DNA of 64,000 nt, from the NCBI RefSeq assembly GCF_000478275.1, contig NZ_ASJB01000061.1:1-64000 (forward strand), in the 5' to 3' direction. Positions 51,864 through 61,132 of the stretch are shown piece by piece (the first letter of the stretch is position 1; each line of letters begins with the position of its first letter). Below the pieces are notes generated by a model. That model did no database searches. It was not told where the DNA came from and saw only the letters and a program-made list of their open reading frames with translations. The DNA comes from Amycolatopsis orientalis DSM 40040 = KCTC 9412 (GTDB lineage: Bacteria > Actinomycetota > Actinomycetes > Mycobacteriales > Pseudonocardiaceae). The translations under genes and the position numbers were made by a program.

Positions 51864-53762
51864 TCAGTCCAATCCGCCGATGGCCTGTTCCTTCAGCGCT
51901 TTCCGGTACTGCTCGAGGGCGACGAGGTCGCCGAACAGCGCGCGGTAGTCGTCCGGCGCCTCGACCGGGGAAAGCCGCTGGAGCTTCGACTTGATCTCGT
52001 TGATCTGGCGGCCGACCAGACTCTCCTGCACCGCGGCGAGCTGCGCGGAGATGTAGCGCGAGTCGACCTCACCCTTGGCGCGCAGCGGTTCCACCGAAAG
52101 TTCGCTGAGCACCCGCCGCACCGTCCCCTGTGGACAGTGCGGGGCGGCGGCGTCGAGCAGGGCCGGGCCGGTCAGCCCGGAACCCGCTCCCCCGGCGGCC
52201 AGCAGTGCCTTGTGGAGGGCGATGTACACCGGATGGGTGAACGCGTCCTCGGGGAGCGCGTCGTACTCCGCCCCGGCGAGCATCGGCTGCTGCAGCGCCG
52301 CTTTGAGGGCCTCCCGCTGCGCGATGAAACGCGGGTCGCCGGGCGCGGGCCTCGGCAGGTCCTCCTCCATGGTGGCGGTGGCCGCCTGGGCGGGCCGCCG
52401 GACCTCGATGGTGGAGGACCGCTTCGCCGTGGCACCGGCGCTGCCGCGGACCCGGTTCACCACCTGCGCCGCGTCCTGCCAGCCGACCCACCAGGCGAGT
52501 TTCGACGCGTAGCCGTCACGGCTGGCGCGGTCCTTGATACCCGCGACCATCGGGACGGTCTTCTGCAGCGCCGCGACCTGCCCGTCGACCGAGTCGAGGT
52601 CGAAGGCCTTGAGCATGCTCTTGATCGCGAACTCGAACAGCGGGATCCGGCGCGCGACGAGATCGCGCACGGCGGTGTCGCCCTTGGCGAGCCGCAGTTC
52701 GCAGGGGTCCATGCCGTCGGGGGCGACCGCGATGTAGGTCTGCCCGGCGAAGGTCTGGTCGCCTTCGAATGCCTTCAGCGCCGCCTTCTGGCCCGCTTCG
52801 TCACCGTCGAAGGTGAAGATCACTTCGCCGCGGAAGGCGTCGTCGTCCATCATCAGCCGGCGAAGCACCTTCATGTGATCCTCGCCGAACGCCGTCCCCG
52901 ACGACGCGACGGCCGTCGGCACCCCGGCGGCGTGCATCGCCATGACGTCGGTGTAGCCCTCGACCACGACGACCTGGTGCCGCTTCGCGATCTCGCGTTT
53001 GGCCAGATCGAGGCCGAACATCACCTGCGACTTCTTGTAGATCGGCGATTCCGAGGTGTTCAGATACTTCGCCGAGACGCGGTCGTCGTCGTACAGGCGC
53101 CGCGCGCCGAACCCGACCACCTCGTTGCCGACGTCGCGGATGGGCCAGAGCAGCCGCCGGTTGAACCGGTCCATCGGCCCGCGCTGCCCCTCCTTGGCCA
53201 GTCCGGCGGTGAGCAGTTCCTTGACCTCGAACCCGCGGTTGAGCAGATGCTTGGTGAGCTTGTCCCAGCCCGCCGGCGCGTAACCGCAGCCGAACGTCTG
53301 CGCGGCGGCGGCGTCGAAACCCCGCTCGGACAGGAAGTCCCGCGCGGCGCGCGCGTCCGGCGTGAGCAGCTGCTCGGCGTAGAACTCCTGTGCCGCGCGG
53401 TGCGCCTCGATCAGCCGGGCGCGGGTGCCGCGATCGCGCTGGACGCTCCCGCCGCCGCCTTCGTAGGTCAGCCGGAACCCCGCGCGGTCCGCGAGCCGCT
53501 CGACGGCCTCGACGAACGAGATCAGATCCATCTTCTGGATGAACTTGATCACGTCACCGCCCTCGCCACAGCCGAAGCAGTGGAAGGTGCCGTGGGTGGG
53601 GCGCACGTTGAACGACGGGGTCTTCTCGTTGTGGAACGGGCAAAGCCCCTTCAGGCTGCCGCCGCCGGCGCTGCGGAGGGCCACGTAATCACCGATGACC
53701 TCGTCGATCCGGTTGCGCTCGCGCACCTCCGCGATGTCGCTTTCCCGAATCCGTCCTGCCAC
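51864..53762 (-). CDS. dnaG: DNA primase DnaG (632 aa)
   Basis: GTG at 53762 (VAGRIRESDIAEVRERNRI) gives the standard N-terminus; an upstream extension is ignored. The zinc-binding domain has CPFH and CFGC (C-H-C-C) at about 40-65. The catalytic TOPRIM core includes VVVEGYTDVMAMHAAG and FDGDEAGQKAA. A C-terminal region after about 440 would bind the DnaB helicase. It makes RNA primers for replication and should be essential. The length is typical for actinobacteria. Confidence 0.97.
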   Translation of the reverse strand: MAGRIRESDIAEVRERNRIDEVIGDYVALRSAGGGSLKGLCPFHNEKTPSFNVRPTHGTFHCFGCGEGGDVIKFIQKMDLISFVEAVERLADRAGFRLTYEGGGGSVQRDRGTRARLIEAHRAAQEFYAEQLLTPDARAARDFLSERGFDAAAAQTFGCGYAPAGWDKLTKHLLNRGFEVKELLTAGLAKEGQRGPMDRFNRRLLWPIRDVGNEVVGFGARRLYDDDRVSAKYLNTSESPIYKKSQVMFGLDLAKREIAKRHQVVVVEGYTDVMAMHAAGVPTAVASSGTAFGEDHMKVLRRLMMDDDAFRGEVIFTFDGDEAGQKAALKAFEGDQTFAGQTYIAVAPDGMDPCELRLAKGDTAVRDLVARRIPLFEFAIKSMLKAFDLDSVDGQVAALQKTVPMVAGIKDRASRDGYASKLAWWVGWQDAAQVVNRVRGSAGATAKRSSTIEVRRPAQAATATMEEDLPRPAPGDPRFIAQREALKAALQQPMLAGAEYDALPEDAFTHPVYIALHKALLAAGGAGSGLTGPALLDAAAPHCPQGTVRRVLSELSVEPLRAKGEVDSRYISAQLAAVQESLVGRQINEIKSKLQRLSPVEAPDDYRALFGDLVALEQYRKALKEQAIGGLD

Positions 53763-53812
53763 ACCCCTACTGTAGTTCTTCCTCCCGGAGCCCGGTGCGG
53801 CACACTCGGGGA

Positions 53813-54751
53813 ATGACCACCGCCTTGGACGAAGTCGCCGGGAAGTTCGCCACACTGCGCCCCCATCTGGTGTCGGTCGCCTATCGGCTCACCGGCGCGC
53901 TGTCCGACGCCGAAGACGCGGTCCAGGAGTCCTGGCTGCGGCTGAGCGGGCTGGACGAGGCCCGGCGCGCGGAGATCGAGGACCACCAAGGCTGGCTGAC
54001 CACCGTCGTCAGCCGGATCTGCCTCGACCGGCTGCGGTCGGCCGTGGTGCGCCGCGAGCGGTACGTCGGCGAATGGCTCCCCGAGCCGGTCCTCGGCCCG
54101 CTGGGCACACCGTCCTCGGAGGACCCGCTGACCATCGCCGTCCGCGACGACGGGATGCGGATGGCGGCGATGGTGGTCCTCGACCGGCTGACCCCCGAGC
54201 AGCGCGTCGCGTTCGTCCTGCACGACGCGTTTTCGGTGCCGTTCGGCGAGATCGCCGGGATCCTCGGCTGCACCGTGGAGGCCGCGCGGCAGCACGGGTC
54301 CCGCGGGCGCCGCGCGGTCGCGGACGCCGATCCGCCGCCCCGGACGGCGCTCGCCGAGCAGCAGCAGATCATCGAGAAGTTCATGACCGCGATGCTCACC
54401 GGCGACATCCAGGCGGTGGCCGAGGTGCTGCATCCCGACGTCGTCCTCATCGGCGACGGCGGCGGCAAGGCGCGCACCGCGGTGCGCACGGTCGACGGGT
54501 TCGACAAGGTCACCCGGCTGTTCCAGGGGCTCATGCGGATGTACGACCCGGCCGCGATGGACAAGGCGCGGTTCGCGCTGGTCAACGGCGACCTCGGGGT
54601 CTATCTCCCGCCGCAGGCCGCCTCCGGCGACTACCGGGCGCTCGACGAGCACGTCGACGCGTTCGCGATCCGCGACGGGAAGATCGTGGCGATCTACGAC
54701 ATGGCGAACCCGGACAAGCTCACCACCGCCAGGTCCCGCGTCGGCGCCTGA
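53813..54751 (+). CDS. ECF41-type sigma factor with SnoaL-like C-terminal domain (312 aa)
   Basis: ATG at 53813 starts the sigma region 2 (VAYRLTGALSDAEDAVQESWLR). The linker carries YVGEWLPEP and the C-terminal NTF2/SnoaL-like extension carries NPDKL; these are the two signature motifs of the ECF41 group. In that group the extension controls sigma activity instead of a separate anti-sigma factor. ECF41 genes usually lie next to a carboxymuconolactone decarboxylase, oxidoreductase or epimerase gene, and the decarboxylase-like gene at 54840-55406 fits this. Here the two genes converge with a palindrome between them. Confidence 0.92.
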   Translation: MTTALDEVAGKFATLRPHLVSVAYRLTGALSDAEDAVQESWLRLSGLDEARRAEIEDHQGWLTTVVSRICLDRLRSAVVRRERYVGEWLPEPVLGPLGTPSSEDPLTIAVRDDGMRMAAMVVLDRLTPEQRVAFVLHDAFSVPFGEIAGILGCTVEAARQHGSRGRRAVADADPPPRTALAEQQQIIEKFMTAMLTGDIQAVAEVLHPDVVLIGDGGGKARTAVRTVDGFDKVTRLFQGLMRMYDPAAMDKARFALVNGDLGVYLPPQAASGDYRALDEHVDAFAIRDGKIVAIYDMANPDKLTTARSRVGA

Positions 54752-54753
54752 CC

Positions 54754-54816
54754 GCGTTTCGTCCTCTGAATGCGGTAGTCGGCGGTGCGAACTACCGCAT
54801 TCAGAGGACGAAACGC
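54754..54816. repeat. 26-bp-arm palindrome (GCGTTTCGTCCTCTGAATGC...)
   Basis: Arms 54754-54779 and 54791-54816 are exact complements around an 11-nt loop. It begins 3 nt after the ECF41 stop and shares its core (GTCCTCTGRATGC) with 56801-56867. It is a probable bidirectional terminator. Confidence 0.85.
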
Positions 54817-54839
54817 ATGTTTTTTGGGGGCGCGAGGGG

Positions 54840-55406
54840 TCAGGGGAGCGGGATCCGGCAGGCGTCGCCCGAGGTGAAGCCCTGCGCGGTGATGTCGAGC
54901 GCGCTGTTCATCCGGGCACGCATGTTCTCCAGGCCGATCTGGTAGGTCAGCTCGATGACGCCCTTGCGGCCGAACTCGCGTTCCAGTTCGGCGACCTGCT
55001 CGTCGGTGACGGTCACCGGGCTCGCGGTCATCGCGTCGGCGTACGCGAGCGCGAGCCGTTCCTGGCCGGTGAAGGCGGGCGACTCCGCGTAGTCGTCGAT
55101 GTTCTTCAGCCGTTCGATGTCGAGTCCTCCGTGCAGCTGCAGCATGGTCCCGAAGTCGATGCACCACGAGCAGCCGAGCTGGGTCGCGACGCGGTACACG
55201 GCCAGCTCGCGCACGTTCGCGGGCAGCGTCTTGCTGGCCTTTTCCGCCAGCATCTCGTGCATGCCGTTCGCCCGGAGCAGCGCCGGATGGTGCGCGTAGA
55301 CGGCCATCGGCTCGGGCACGGCGCCGAACCGCTTTCCGGCGAACCGGTAGATCAGCTTCAGCAGGAAGCCGGCTTCGGCGGTCTTGACGGCGGGAATGCG
55401 CGGCAT
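54840..55406 (-). CDS. Carboxymuconolactone decarboxylase-like (AhpD-fold) protein (188 aa)
   Basis: ATG at 55406 follows AGGAGG. The AhpD-type core includes RELAVYRVATQLGCSWCIDFG, with the CxxC pair in the usual place, and a second helical pair (ERLALAYADAMTASP). Proteins of this fold are peroxidase- or decarboxylase-related, but the substrate is unknown. It is the expected target-type partner of the ECF41 sigma factor, so it is likely controlled by it. Confidence 0.88.
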   Translation of the reverse strand: MPRIPAVKTAEAGFLLKLIYRFAGKRFGAVPEPMAVYAHHPALLRANGMHEMLAEKASKTLPANVRELAVYRVATQLGCSWCIDFGTMLQLHGGLDIERLKNIDDYAESPAFTGQERLALAYADAMTASPVTVTDEQVAELEREFGRKGVIELTYQIGLENMRARMNSALDITAQGFTSGDACRIPLP

Positions 55407-55646
55407 GGTGTCCTCCTCGTGCGGTTGCGATCGAAAGGTGGACGAGGCGGCGGGCGCGGACGTGACAGGCGCTCCCCGGTGACGTGGGCCACGCTGTCGC
55501 GACTGGCCCGGATTTAGCCTTTTCGCCGGAACCCCCATTCGATCAACGAAGGTACGCTTACGCTCCGCGATTCCTTCGATACCACCGATGCCGTCACATC
55601 GGTCTCTTCGGCGATCCCTCCGCACTCTCCCCACCGGAGGAAACAC

Positions 55647-56810
55647 ATGGACCATCCGAGGCTCGCCGTCGAGAATCCCGCGACCGGGCGGCCGATCACG
55701 ACCGTCCCGGACGCCGGCCCGGCCGAAGTCGACAAAGCGGTACGGGCCGCCGTCCGGGCCTGGCCCGCCTGGCGTGCCTCGGACCGGCACGCCGCGCTGA
55801 TGTCGTGTGCGGTCGTCGTCGAAGAGGCCGCGTCCGTGCTGGCCCCCGTGCTGACCGAGGAACAGGGGAAACCCCTGCGGGAAGCCGAAGACGAGTTCGC
55901 CGAGGCCGCCGCGCGGTTCCGGCATTCCGCCGGTGCGAGGCAGCCCGCCGGCCACGGCCCGGTCGCGGCGATCACGCCGTGGCACCTCCCCGTGCGCCTG
56001 GCCGCCGCGCACCTCGCGCCGTCCTTCGCCGCGGGTGACACGGTGGTGCTCACACCGTCGCCGCACACCCCGCTCACCACCCTGTACCTGGGCCGGATGC
56101 TGGCGGAGGTGCTGCCGCCGGGAGTGCTGACGGTGCTCACCGGGCGGGATCCGCTCGGTGAGCGGCTGGCCGCCGCGCCCGGGCTGAACCGGCTGACGCC
56201 GGAACGGGGCGGCAACGATCCCGCGATCGTCCTCCCCGGCACCGATCCCGGCGCGATCGCGGAAAGGCTGTTCTGGAGCGCGTTCGCCAACTGCGGGCAG
56301 CTCTCCATGGCGGTCAAACGGGTCTACGCCGTCGGATCCGCGTACGACGGCGTGGTCGAGGCGCTCGCGGCCTTGGCGGAGAGGACCGTGGTGGGCGACG
56401 GGCGGAAAGCCGGGACGCAGCTCGGCCCGGTGAACAACCGCCGTCAGTACGACCGCGTCGCGGGTCTGGTCGAGGAAGCGCGGACGGACGGCGCGCGGAT
56501 CGTCACCGGCGGGCCGCTCGGCGGGCCGGGGTATTTCTTCGCCCCGGCCATCCTCGCCGAGGCGCACGACGGGATGCGCGTGGTGCGCGAGGAACAGTTC
56601 GGCCCGGCACTGCCGATCGTGCGATGCTCCACAGTGGACGAAGCCGTCGGACTGGCGAACGCCACGGCACCCGGCTCGCGCGGATCGGTGTGGGGTACGG
56701 ACGAGGAACACGTCGTGGAAGTCGCGACCCGGCTCGAACGCGGCACGGTCTGGCTCAACGAGCATCCGGCCCTGTCCTTGGACGAGCCGTCCCTCCACCC
56801 CCGCGTTTAG
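55647..56810 (+). CDS. Shortened aldehyde dehydrogenase-like protein, probably inactive (387 aa)
   Basis: ATG at 55647 follows GGAGG. Family members have about 480 residues; this one has 387. NAD-domain segments (AAITPWHLPVRLA) and a C-terminal EEQFGPALPIV with TVWLNEHP are present, and the Glu of the ELGGK motif is E186 (ERGGNDP). The catalytic Cys motif NxGQxC reads NCGQLS, so the nucleophile is Ser220. The usual FTGS segment before ERGG is missing. The product should lack normal dehydrogenase activity. It may be a decaying gene or a binding protein. The stop codon lies inside the palindrome at 56801-56867. Confidence 0.8.
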   Translation: MDHPRLAVENPATGRPITTVPDAGPAEVDKAVRAAVRAWPAWRASDRHAALMSCAVVVEEAASVLAPVLTEEQGKPLREAEDEFAEAAARFRHSAGARQPAGHGPVAAITPWHLPVRLAAAHLAPSFAAGDTVVLTPSPHTPLTTLYLGRMLAEVLPPGVLTVLTGRDPLGERLAAAPGLNRLTPERGGNDPAIVLPGTDPGAIAERLFWSAFANCGQLSMAVKRVYAVGSAYDGVVEALAALAERTVVGDGRKAGTQLGPVNNRRQYDRVAGLVEEARTDGARIVTGGPLGGPGYFFAPAILAEAHDGMRVVREEQFGPALPIVRCSTVDEAVGLANATAPGSRGSVWGTDEEHVVEVATRLERGTVWLNEHPALSLDEPSLHPRV

Positions 56811-56867
56811 TCCTCTGGATGCTTTGCTTGCGTGCGCGACTACCGCATCCAGAGGACTAAAACGCGG
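56801..56867. repeat. Palindrome overlapping the end of the aldehyde dehydrogenase-like gene
   Basis: Arms 56801-56822 and 56845-56867 pair with one bulged base. The core GTCCTCTGGATGC is close to the palindrome at 54754-54816. The TAG stop (56808-56810) of the upstream gene is in the left arm. It lies between convergent genes. Confidence 0.8.
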
Positions 56868-56873
56868 GAGGAG

Positions 56874-58676
56874 TCAGGGGGTGATCGTCCGGACGTCCCA
56901 GATCCAGACGCCGTCGATGAACTCCGCGGGCTTGCGCAGGAGCAGGTCCACGGTGGCCCGGAAGGCGTCCTGGTGTTCGCGCGGGATCAGCACGAGGACG
57001 TCGGCGTTCCAGTACCGCAGGTCCTCCAGCGCCTGCACTCGCTGCGCTTCGGTGATCGTCGCCGGCACACCGGTCTGCTTGATCTGGTCGAAGATGATCG
57101 ACGTCGGCCGCTGGATGGCGCCGTAGCGGCCGCGTTTGTCCTCCGGTTCGCTCGGCCCGACGAAGTAGCCCTCCGGCATCGAATAGCCGAGTCCGGCGTC
57201 GATCTGCCAGTGCAGCGGCTCGGATTCACCGGAACTCGGCAACGGCACGGGCACGACGGTGCCGCCCGGTCCGACGTAGGTCCGCCAGGTGCCGTCGGCG
57301 AGGAACCTCGGCGTCGGCGGCCGGTCCTTCACGATCAGCTGCGTCGGCGCGATCGGCAGCAGCACCGCGATGACGACGCCGATCCACACCAACCGCAACG
57401 GGAACCGCCGCTCCCCCGGCACTTCCGGCAGTTTCGACGCGACCGCGTAGACGCGCTCGGTCGCCAACGCCAGCAGCGCGCCGATGAGCGGGATACAGCC
57501 CATCGCGAGCCGCGATTCCAGCAGCGACTCGAACAGCGGCAGTTCCGACAGCAGTTTCCACGGCCCCGGGATCCCGGTCTCCTCGTGCACCACGACGAGC
57601 TGCACGCCGAGCGAAAGCCACGCCATCACGAACATCGAGATCGCCAGCGCCCGCGCGAACACCTCGCGCCACAGCCAGACGGTGATCACCACCATCAGCA
57701 CGATCAGCGGCCAGCCGAAGAAGGCGTTCTCCTCGGTACGGTTCATCGACACGTCCGCCGCGGCCTGCGGCTGCCCGGCGACCGACTGCGTCGCGAACCG
57801 GGTGAACGCGGCCGTGTCGTTCCCGACGGGACCGTGCTCGATCGCCTGGTAGCTCTGCGGGCCGAAGAACTGCCACCACAACGGGTAAGCGCACAGCACC
57901 AGCGCCACGAGCACGCCGACGCCGACCCCGATCCCCAGCGGTTTCGCCATCGGCGGGAACTCGCGGTAATTCGTCGCGAAGTAGGCGACGGCGAAGATCG
58001 CGAAAGCCATCGCGAAGATCAGCAGCGGCTCTTCGCCGAGGAAGATCTGGTACGCCGCCAGGAGCCCGAGGAAGATCCCGTTGCGGACCGGTCGCTCGCC
58101 GCGGGCGATCTTGAAGACCTGCAGCGCGATGAACGGCAGGACGAACCAGGCGACGAAGTTCGGGTGCGCGTTGCCGTGCGAGATCATCGGCGGGGCGAAG
58201 CCGCAGAACGCGCCGCCGATCGCCGCGCCGACCCGGTGGGTGACCAGATGCCGCGAGAAGACCCAGTACCAGGCCGCGGCGGTGCCGGCGAGACCGCCGG
58301 TGAGCGCGATCGCCCAGGTGACCGTCGGGCCGAAGGTGAGCGTGACCGGCGCCAGCGGGATGCCGACGCCGAGCATGGCCGTGTTGGCCATCAGGTTCAC
58401 GCCGAGCGGATGGTTCTGGAACTGGGTCGTGAGCGGGTTCTTCAGGTGCAGCACGTTGTCCGCGGTGACGGAGAAGAACCACTCCCACAGGTTCTGGTCC
58501 GACGCGCTGTTCCAGAGGTAGCCCTCTTCGAGGTCGAGCCACAACCCGTTGTAGAGCAGGAACGCGAACAGCAGGAAGCCGCCCATGATGGCGGCGTCGG
58601 CACCGGTGAACCGGCGAGGTCGCGTGGGGGTCTCCTCGGCCTCCGCCTCGGCCGCCTCAGCCTGGAAAAGACTCAC
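56874..58676 (-). CDS. Polytopic membrane protein, GT-C glycosyltransferase-like (600 aa)
   Basis: ATG at 58676. A charged cytoplasmic N-terminus (EAEAEETPTRPRR) is followed by about 12 hydrophobic helices and a soluble C-terminal domain of about 165 residues after 430. Near residues 60-95 an extracytoplasmic loop with DQNLWEWFF and HPLGVNLMAN has the look of GT-C enzymes, which use lipid-linked sugars. I see no clear catalytic motif, so the enzyme role is tentative. It lies 9 nt after the serpin gene stop and may be in one operon with it. Confidence 0.75.
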   Translation of the reverse strand: MSLFQAEAAEAEAEETPTRPRRFTGADAAIMGGFLLFAFLLYNGLWLDLEEGYLWNSASDQNLWEWFFSVTADNVLHLKNPLTTQFQNHPLGVNLMANTAMLGVGIPLAPVTLTFGPTVTWAIALTGGLAGTAAAWYWVFSRHLVTHRVGAAIGGAFCGFAPPMISHGNAHPNFVAWFVLPFIALQVFKIARGERPVRNGIFLGLLAAYQIFLGEEPLLIFAMAFAIFAVAYFATNYREFPPMAKPLGIGVGVGVLVALVLCAYPLWWQFFGPQSYQAIEHGPVGNDTAAFTRFATQSVAGQPQAAADVSMNRTEENAFFGWPLIVLMVVITVWLWREVFARALAISMFVMAWLSLGVQLVVVHEETGIPGPWKLLSELPLFESLLESRLAMGCIPLIGALLALATERVYAVASKLPEVPGERRFPLRLVWIGVVIAVLLPIAPTQLIVKDRPPTPRFLADGTWRTYVGPGGTVVPVPLPSSGESEPLHWQIDAGLGYSMPEGYFVGPSEPEDKRGRYGAIQRPTSIIFDQIKQTGVPATITEAQRVQALEDLRYWNADVLVLIPREHQDAFRATVDLLLRKPAEFIDGVWIWDVRTITP

Positions 58677-58685
58677 TGACCATCC

Positions 58686-59762
58686 TCACGGCTCGACTAC
58701 GCGGGCGAGAAAGTAGATCACACCCGTCGAGGCGTGCCTCACCAGCAGAAGGAACGGTCGGTCGACGGTGACCTCGAGCGGTTCGTCGACCATGATCGAC
58801 GTCAGCCGCATCAGCACCGCGGTCGCGGCGGCGCCTTCGAGCCCCTGTTCGTCGATGCGGAGCACCGTCTGGTGGACGACCTCGGACACTTCGAGCCTGT
58901 CGTCGTCGGCGAGCCCGGTGAGGTCGGCGCTGGCGGTGAACATCGTCCGGACGCCGAGGTCCTGCAGCTTCTCCGTCAGTGGGCTGGCGACGTCGAGCTC
59001 GAGTTTCGGCAGCGACAGGCTGAGCGTCTTGGACCGGGTGTTCTCCAGCAGCCGGGCCAGCTTGCCGGGATCGAGTTCGGCGTCGTCGAGGTCGCCGTCG
59101 GGCAGCAGGACGATCGCCTCGACCCCGCCCTCGGCGCCGAGGCGGACGACCTGCCAGCCGTCCTCGTGGGTGTGGTCGAGCTGCTTTTCCAGCCACATGG
59201 TCGGTATCTGACGCGTGCCCGACGGCGCGTGGAAGTCCGCGGGCGCGGTGTTGTCACGCGAGAACGGGTTGTTCCACGCGGTCTTGAGATACAGCGCGTT
59301 GACGATCGCGGCGACGGTGTCCGGCGCGACGTTCCCCGGCTTCAGGAGTTCGGGGATCAGGTCGTGGGTGGCCTCGGCGACGTCGGCGTTGATCAGCCGC
59401 CGCGCGGCCTCCGGATCGGCGCGGAACGGGGCACTGGCGACCTTGCCGCCCGGCCACGTCGCCAGTTCCTCGCGGAAGGAGTCCTCGATCGGGAGGCCGT
59501 CCCAGGCCCAGAGCGTGTTCGCGACCGCGAGTTCCGGGCCGTCGTCGAGCAGCGCCGAGGCCTTGCCCAGCAGGTCGGCGAGTTCGTCCGGGTCGCCGAG
59601 CAGCGCGATCAGCTCGTCTCTGGTCCTGCCCTTGGCGGCCTGGGTCACCAGGCCGAGCGCGCTCGCGATCGAGTACGGCGAGAAACACGCGTTCTCCGCG
59701 CGGCTCGCCAGCACTCGGTAGAGGTCCAGACCAAACCGGAGGTGGCTCTCGACAGCGCCCAT
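58686..59762 (-). CDS. Serpin family serine protease inhibitor (358 aa)
   Basis: ATG at 59762 starts the serpin fold; the frame is open upstream but unrelated in sequence. Family marks are NACFSPYSIASALGL, NALYLKTAWNNPF, SEVVHQTVLRIDEQGLEG and the C-terminal RPFLLLVRH. The reactive-loop hinge (EQGLEGAAATAV) has the small residues needed for loop insertion, so it is probably an active inhibitor. The scissile bond should lie in or near VLMRLTS. There is no signal peptide, so it would act in the cytoplasm or leave by another route. Serpins are scattered in bacteria and often spread by transfer. Confidence 0.92.
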   Translation of the reverse strand: MGAVESHLRFGLDLYRVLASRAENACFSPYSIASALGLVTQAAKGRTRDELIALLGDPDELADLLGKASALLDDGPELAVANTLWAWDGLPIEDSFREELATWPGGKVASAPFRADPEAARRLINADVAEATHDLIPELLKPGNVAPDTVAAIVNALYLKTAWNNPFSRDNTAPADFHAPSGTRQIPTMWLEKQLDHTHEDGWQVVRLGAEGGVEAIVLLPDGDLDDAELDPGKLARLLENTRSKTLSLSLPKLELDVASPLTEKLQDLGVRTMFTASADLTGLADDDRLEVSEVVHQTVLRIDEQGLEGAAATAVLMRLTSIMVDEPLEVTVDRPFLLLVRHASTGVIYFLARVVEP

Positions 59763-59821
59763 GCCGCAGACCGTACCGTGCACGGGCCCGTCCGTCTCCT
59801 GTCCGGAAGTCGCGTGTGCAC

Positions 59822-61093
59822 TCAGCCGTGGCGGCCGGTGTGCCAGGCGTGCCACGCGTAGGCCTGCGCGTCCGTGAGCGACGCCACCTGGTCGACGACG
59901 ACGCGCAGGCGGGCCGCGTCGTCCGGCGCCGCCTCCCACGCGGGCAGGAACAGGCCGTCCAGCGCGTCCGGCGCGCGGCGGCACAGCGCCCTGACCAGTT
60001 CGGCGAGCGTCTGGCGCTGGCCGTCCTGCATGGCAAGGCGCCGCCTGTCGCTCATCACGTACCGGAGCGCGAGTGCCTTGAACAGCGCGACCTCGGCCGC
60101 GACCTGCTCCGGGACGACCAGTTGCGCCGAGTAGCGGCTCAGCGGGCCCTCGCCGTGCACCTTCCGTGTCGCGCCGACGACCGCCGTCGCGAACCTGCCG
60201 ACCAGTTCGCTCGTCAGCCGCTTCAGCGCGACCTGCGCCTTGAGCGATCCGTCGAGGCCGGGCCTGGTCAGCTCCGCGACCACCGGCAGGTCGAGCAGTT
60301 CCTTCGCCGCACCCTCCAAAGTGGACTGCGACTGGTCCGAAAACCTCCGCGCCGCCTCGGCCACCGCCGCGCGTTCTTCGGCGTCGGCCAGTACCTGCAA
60401 CGAGATCCGGCCTGCCAGGACCCCGTCCTCGACGTCGTGCACCGAATACGCGACGTCGTCGGACCAGTCCATGATCTGCGCTTCCAGGCACGTGCGCCGT
60501 TCGGGCGCGCCCTCGCGGACCCACGCGAACACCTCGGCGTCGTCGGCGTAGACGCCGTACTTCGGATTGCCCTCCTCCCGCTGCCACGGGTACTTCGTCG
60601 AGGCGTCGAGGCAGGCGCGGGTGAGGTTCAACCCGCCGACGACCCCGCCCTCCAGCAGGACCTTGGGCTCAAGCCTGGTCAGGATCCGCAGAGTCTGCGC
60701 GTTGCCCTCGAAGCCCCCGCACGGTTGCGCGACCTCGTCCAGCGCGCGTTCGCCGTTGTGCCCGAACGGCGGATGCCCGATGTCGTGCGCGAGGCCGGCG
60801 GTGTCGACCAGATCCGGGTCCGCGCCCAGCTCGTCCGCGATACCCCTGCCGATCTGCGCGACCTCCAGCGAATGCGTCAGCCGGGTGCGCGGCACCCCGC
60901 TGACCTCGGCACCTTCCCCCGGGCCGACCACCTGGGTCTTGCCGGCCAGCCGCCGCAGGGCCGCGGAATGCAGCACGCGCGCCCGATCACGGGCGAAGGC
61001 GCTCCGCCCGTCCTCGGCACCTTCCAGCGCCGCGCCCTTGGGCCGCTCGGGCAGCAGGCGCGCGGTGTCGGCCGGGGTGTAGATGTCGCTCAC
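59822..61093 (-). CDS. dgt: Deoxyguanosinetriphosphate triphosphohydrolase-like protein (423 aa)
   Basis: GTG at 61093. HD-type dNTPase motifs are RTRLTHSLEVAQIG (His), AGLAHDIGHPPFGHNGE (His-Asp) and an Asp in MDWSDDVAYSVHDVEDG. It cuts dNTPs to deoxynucleosides and triphosphate and helps balance nucleotide pools. The length and motif order are standard for the actinobacterial form. It stands alone on the minus strand between the serpin gene and the YdcF-like gene. Confidence 0.93.
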   Translation of the reverse strand: MSDIYTPADTARLLPERPKGAALEGAEDGRSAFARDRARVLHSAALRRLAGKTQVVGPGEGAEVSGVPRTRLTHSLEVAQIGRGIADELGADPDLVDTAGLAHDIGHPPFGHNGERALDEVAQPCGGFEGNAQTLRILTRLEPKVLLEGGVVGGLNLTRACLDASTKYPWQREEGNPKYGVYADDAEVFAWVREGAPERRTCLEAQIMDWSDDVAYSVHDVEDGVLAGRISLQVLADAEERAAVAEAARRFSDQSQSTLEGAAKELLDLPVVAELTRPGLDGSLKAQVALKRLTSELVGRFATAVVGATRKVHGEGPLSRYSAQLVVPEQVAAEVALFKALALRYVMSDRRRLAMQDGQRQTLAELVRALCRRAPDALDGLFLPAWEAAPDDAARLRVVVDQVASLTDAQAYAWHAWHTGRHG

Positions 61094-61132
61094 CAGCCAA
61101 GCTTAAGCGCGATCACCGACACGTATCGGGTG

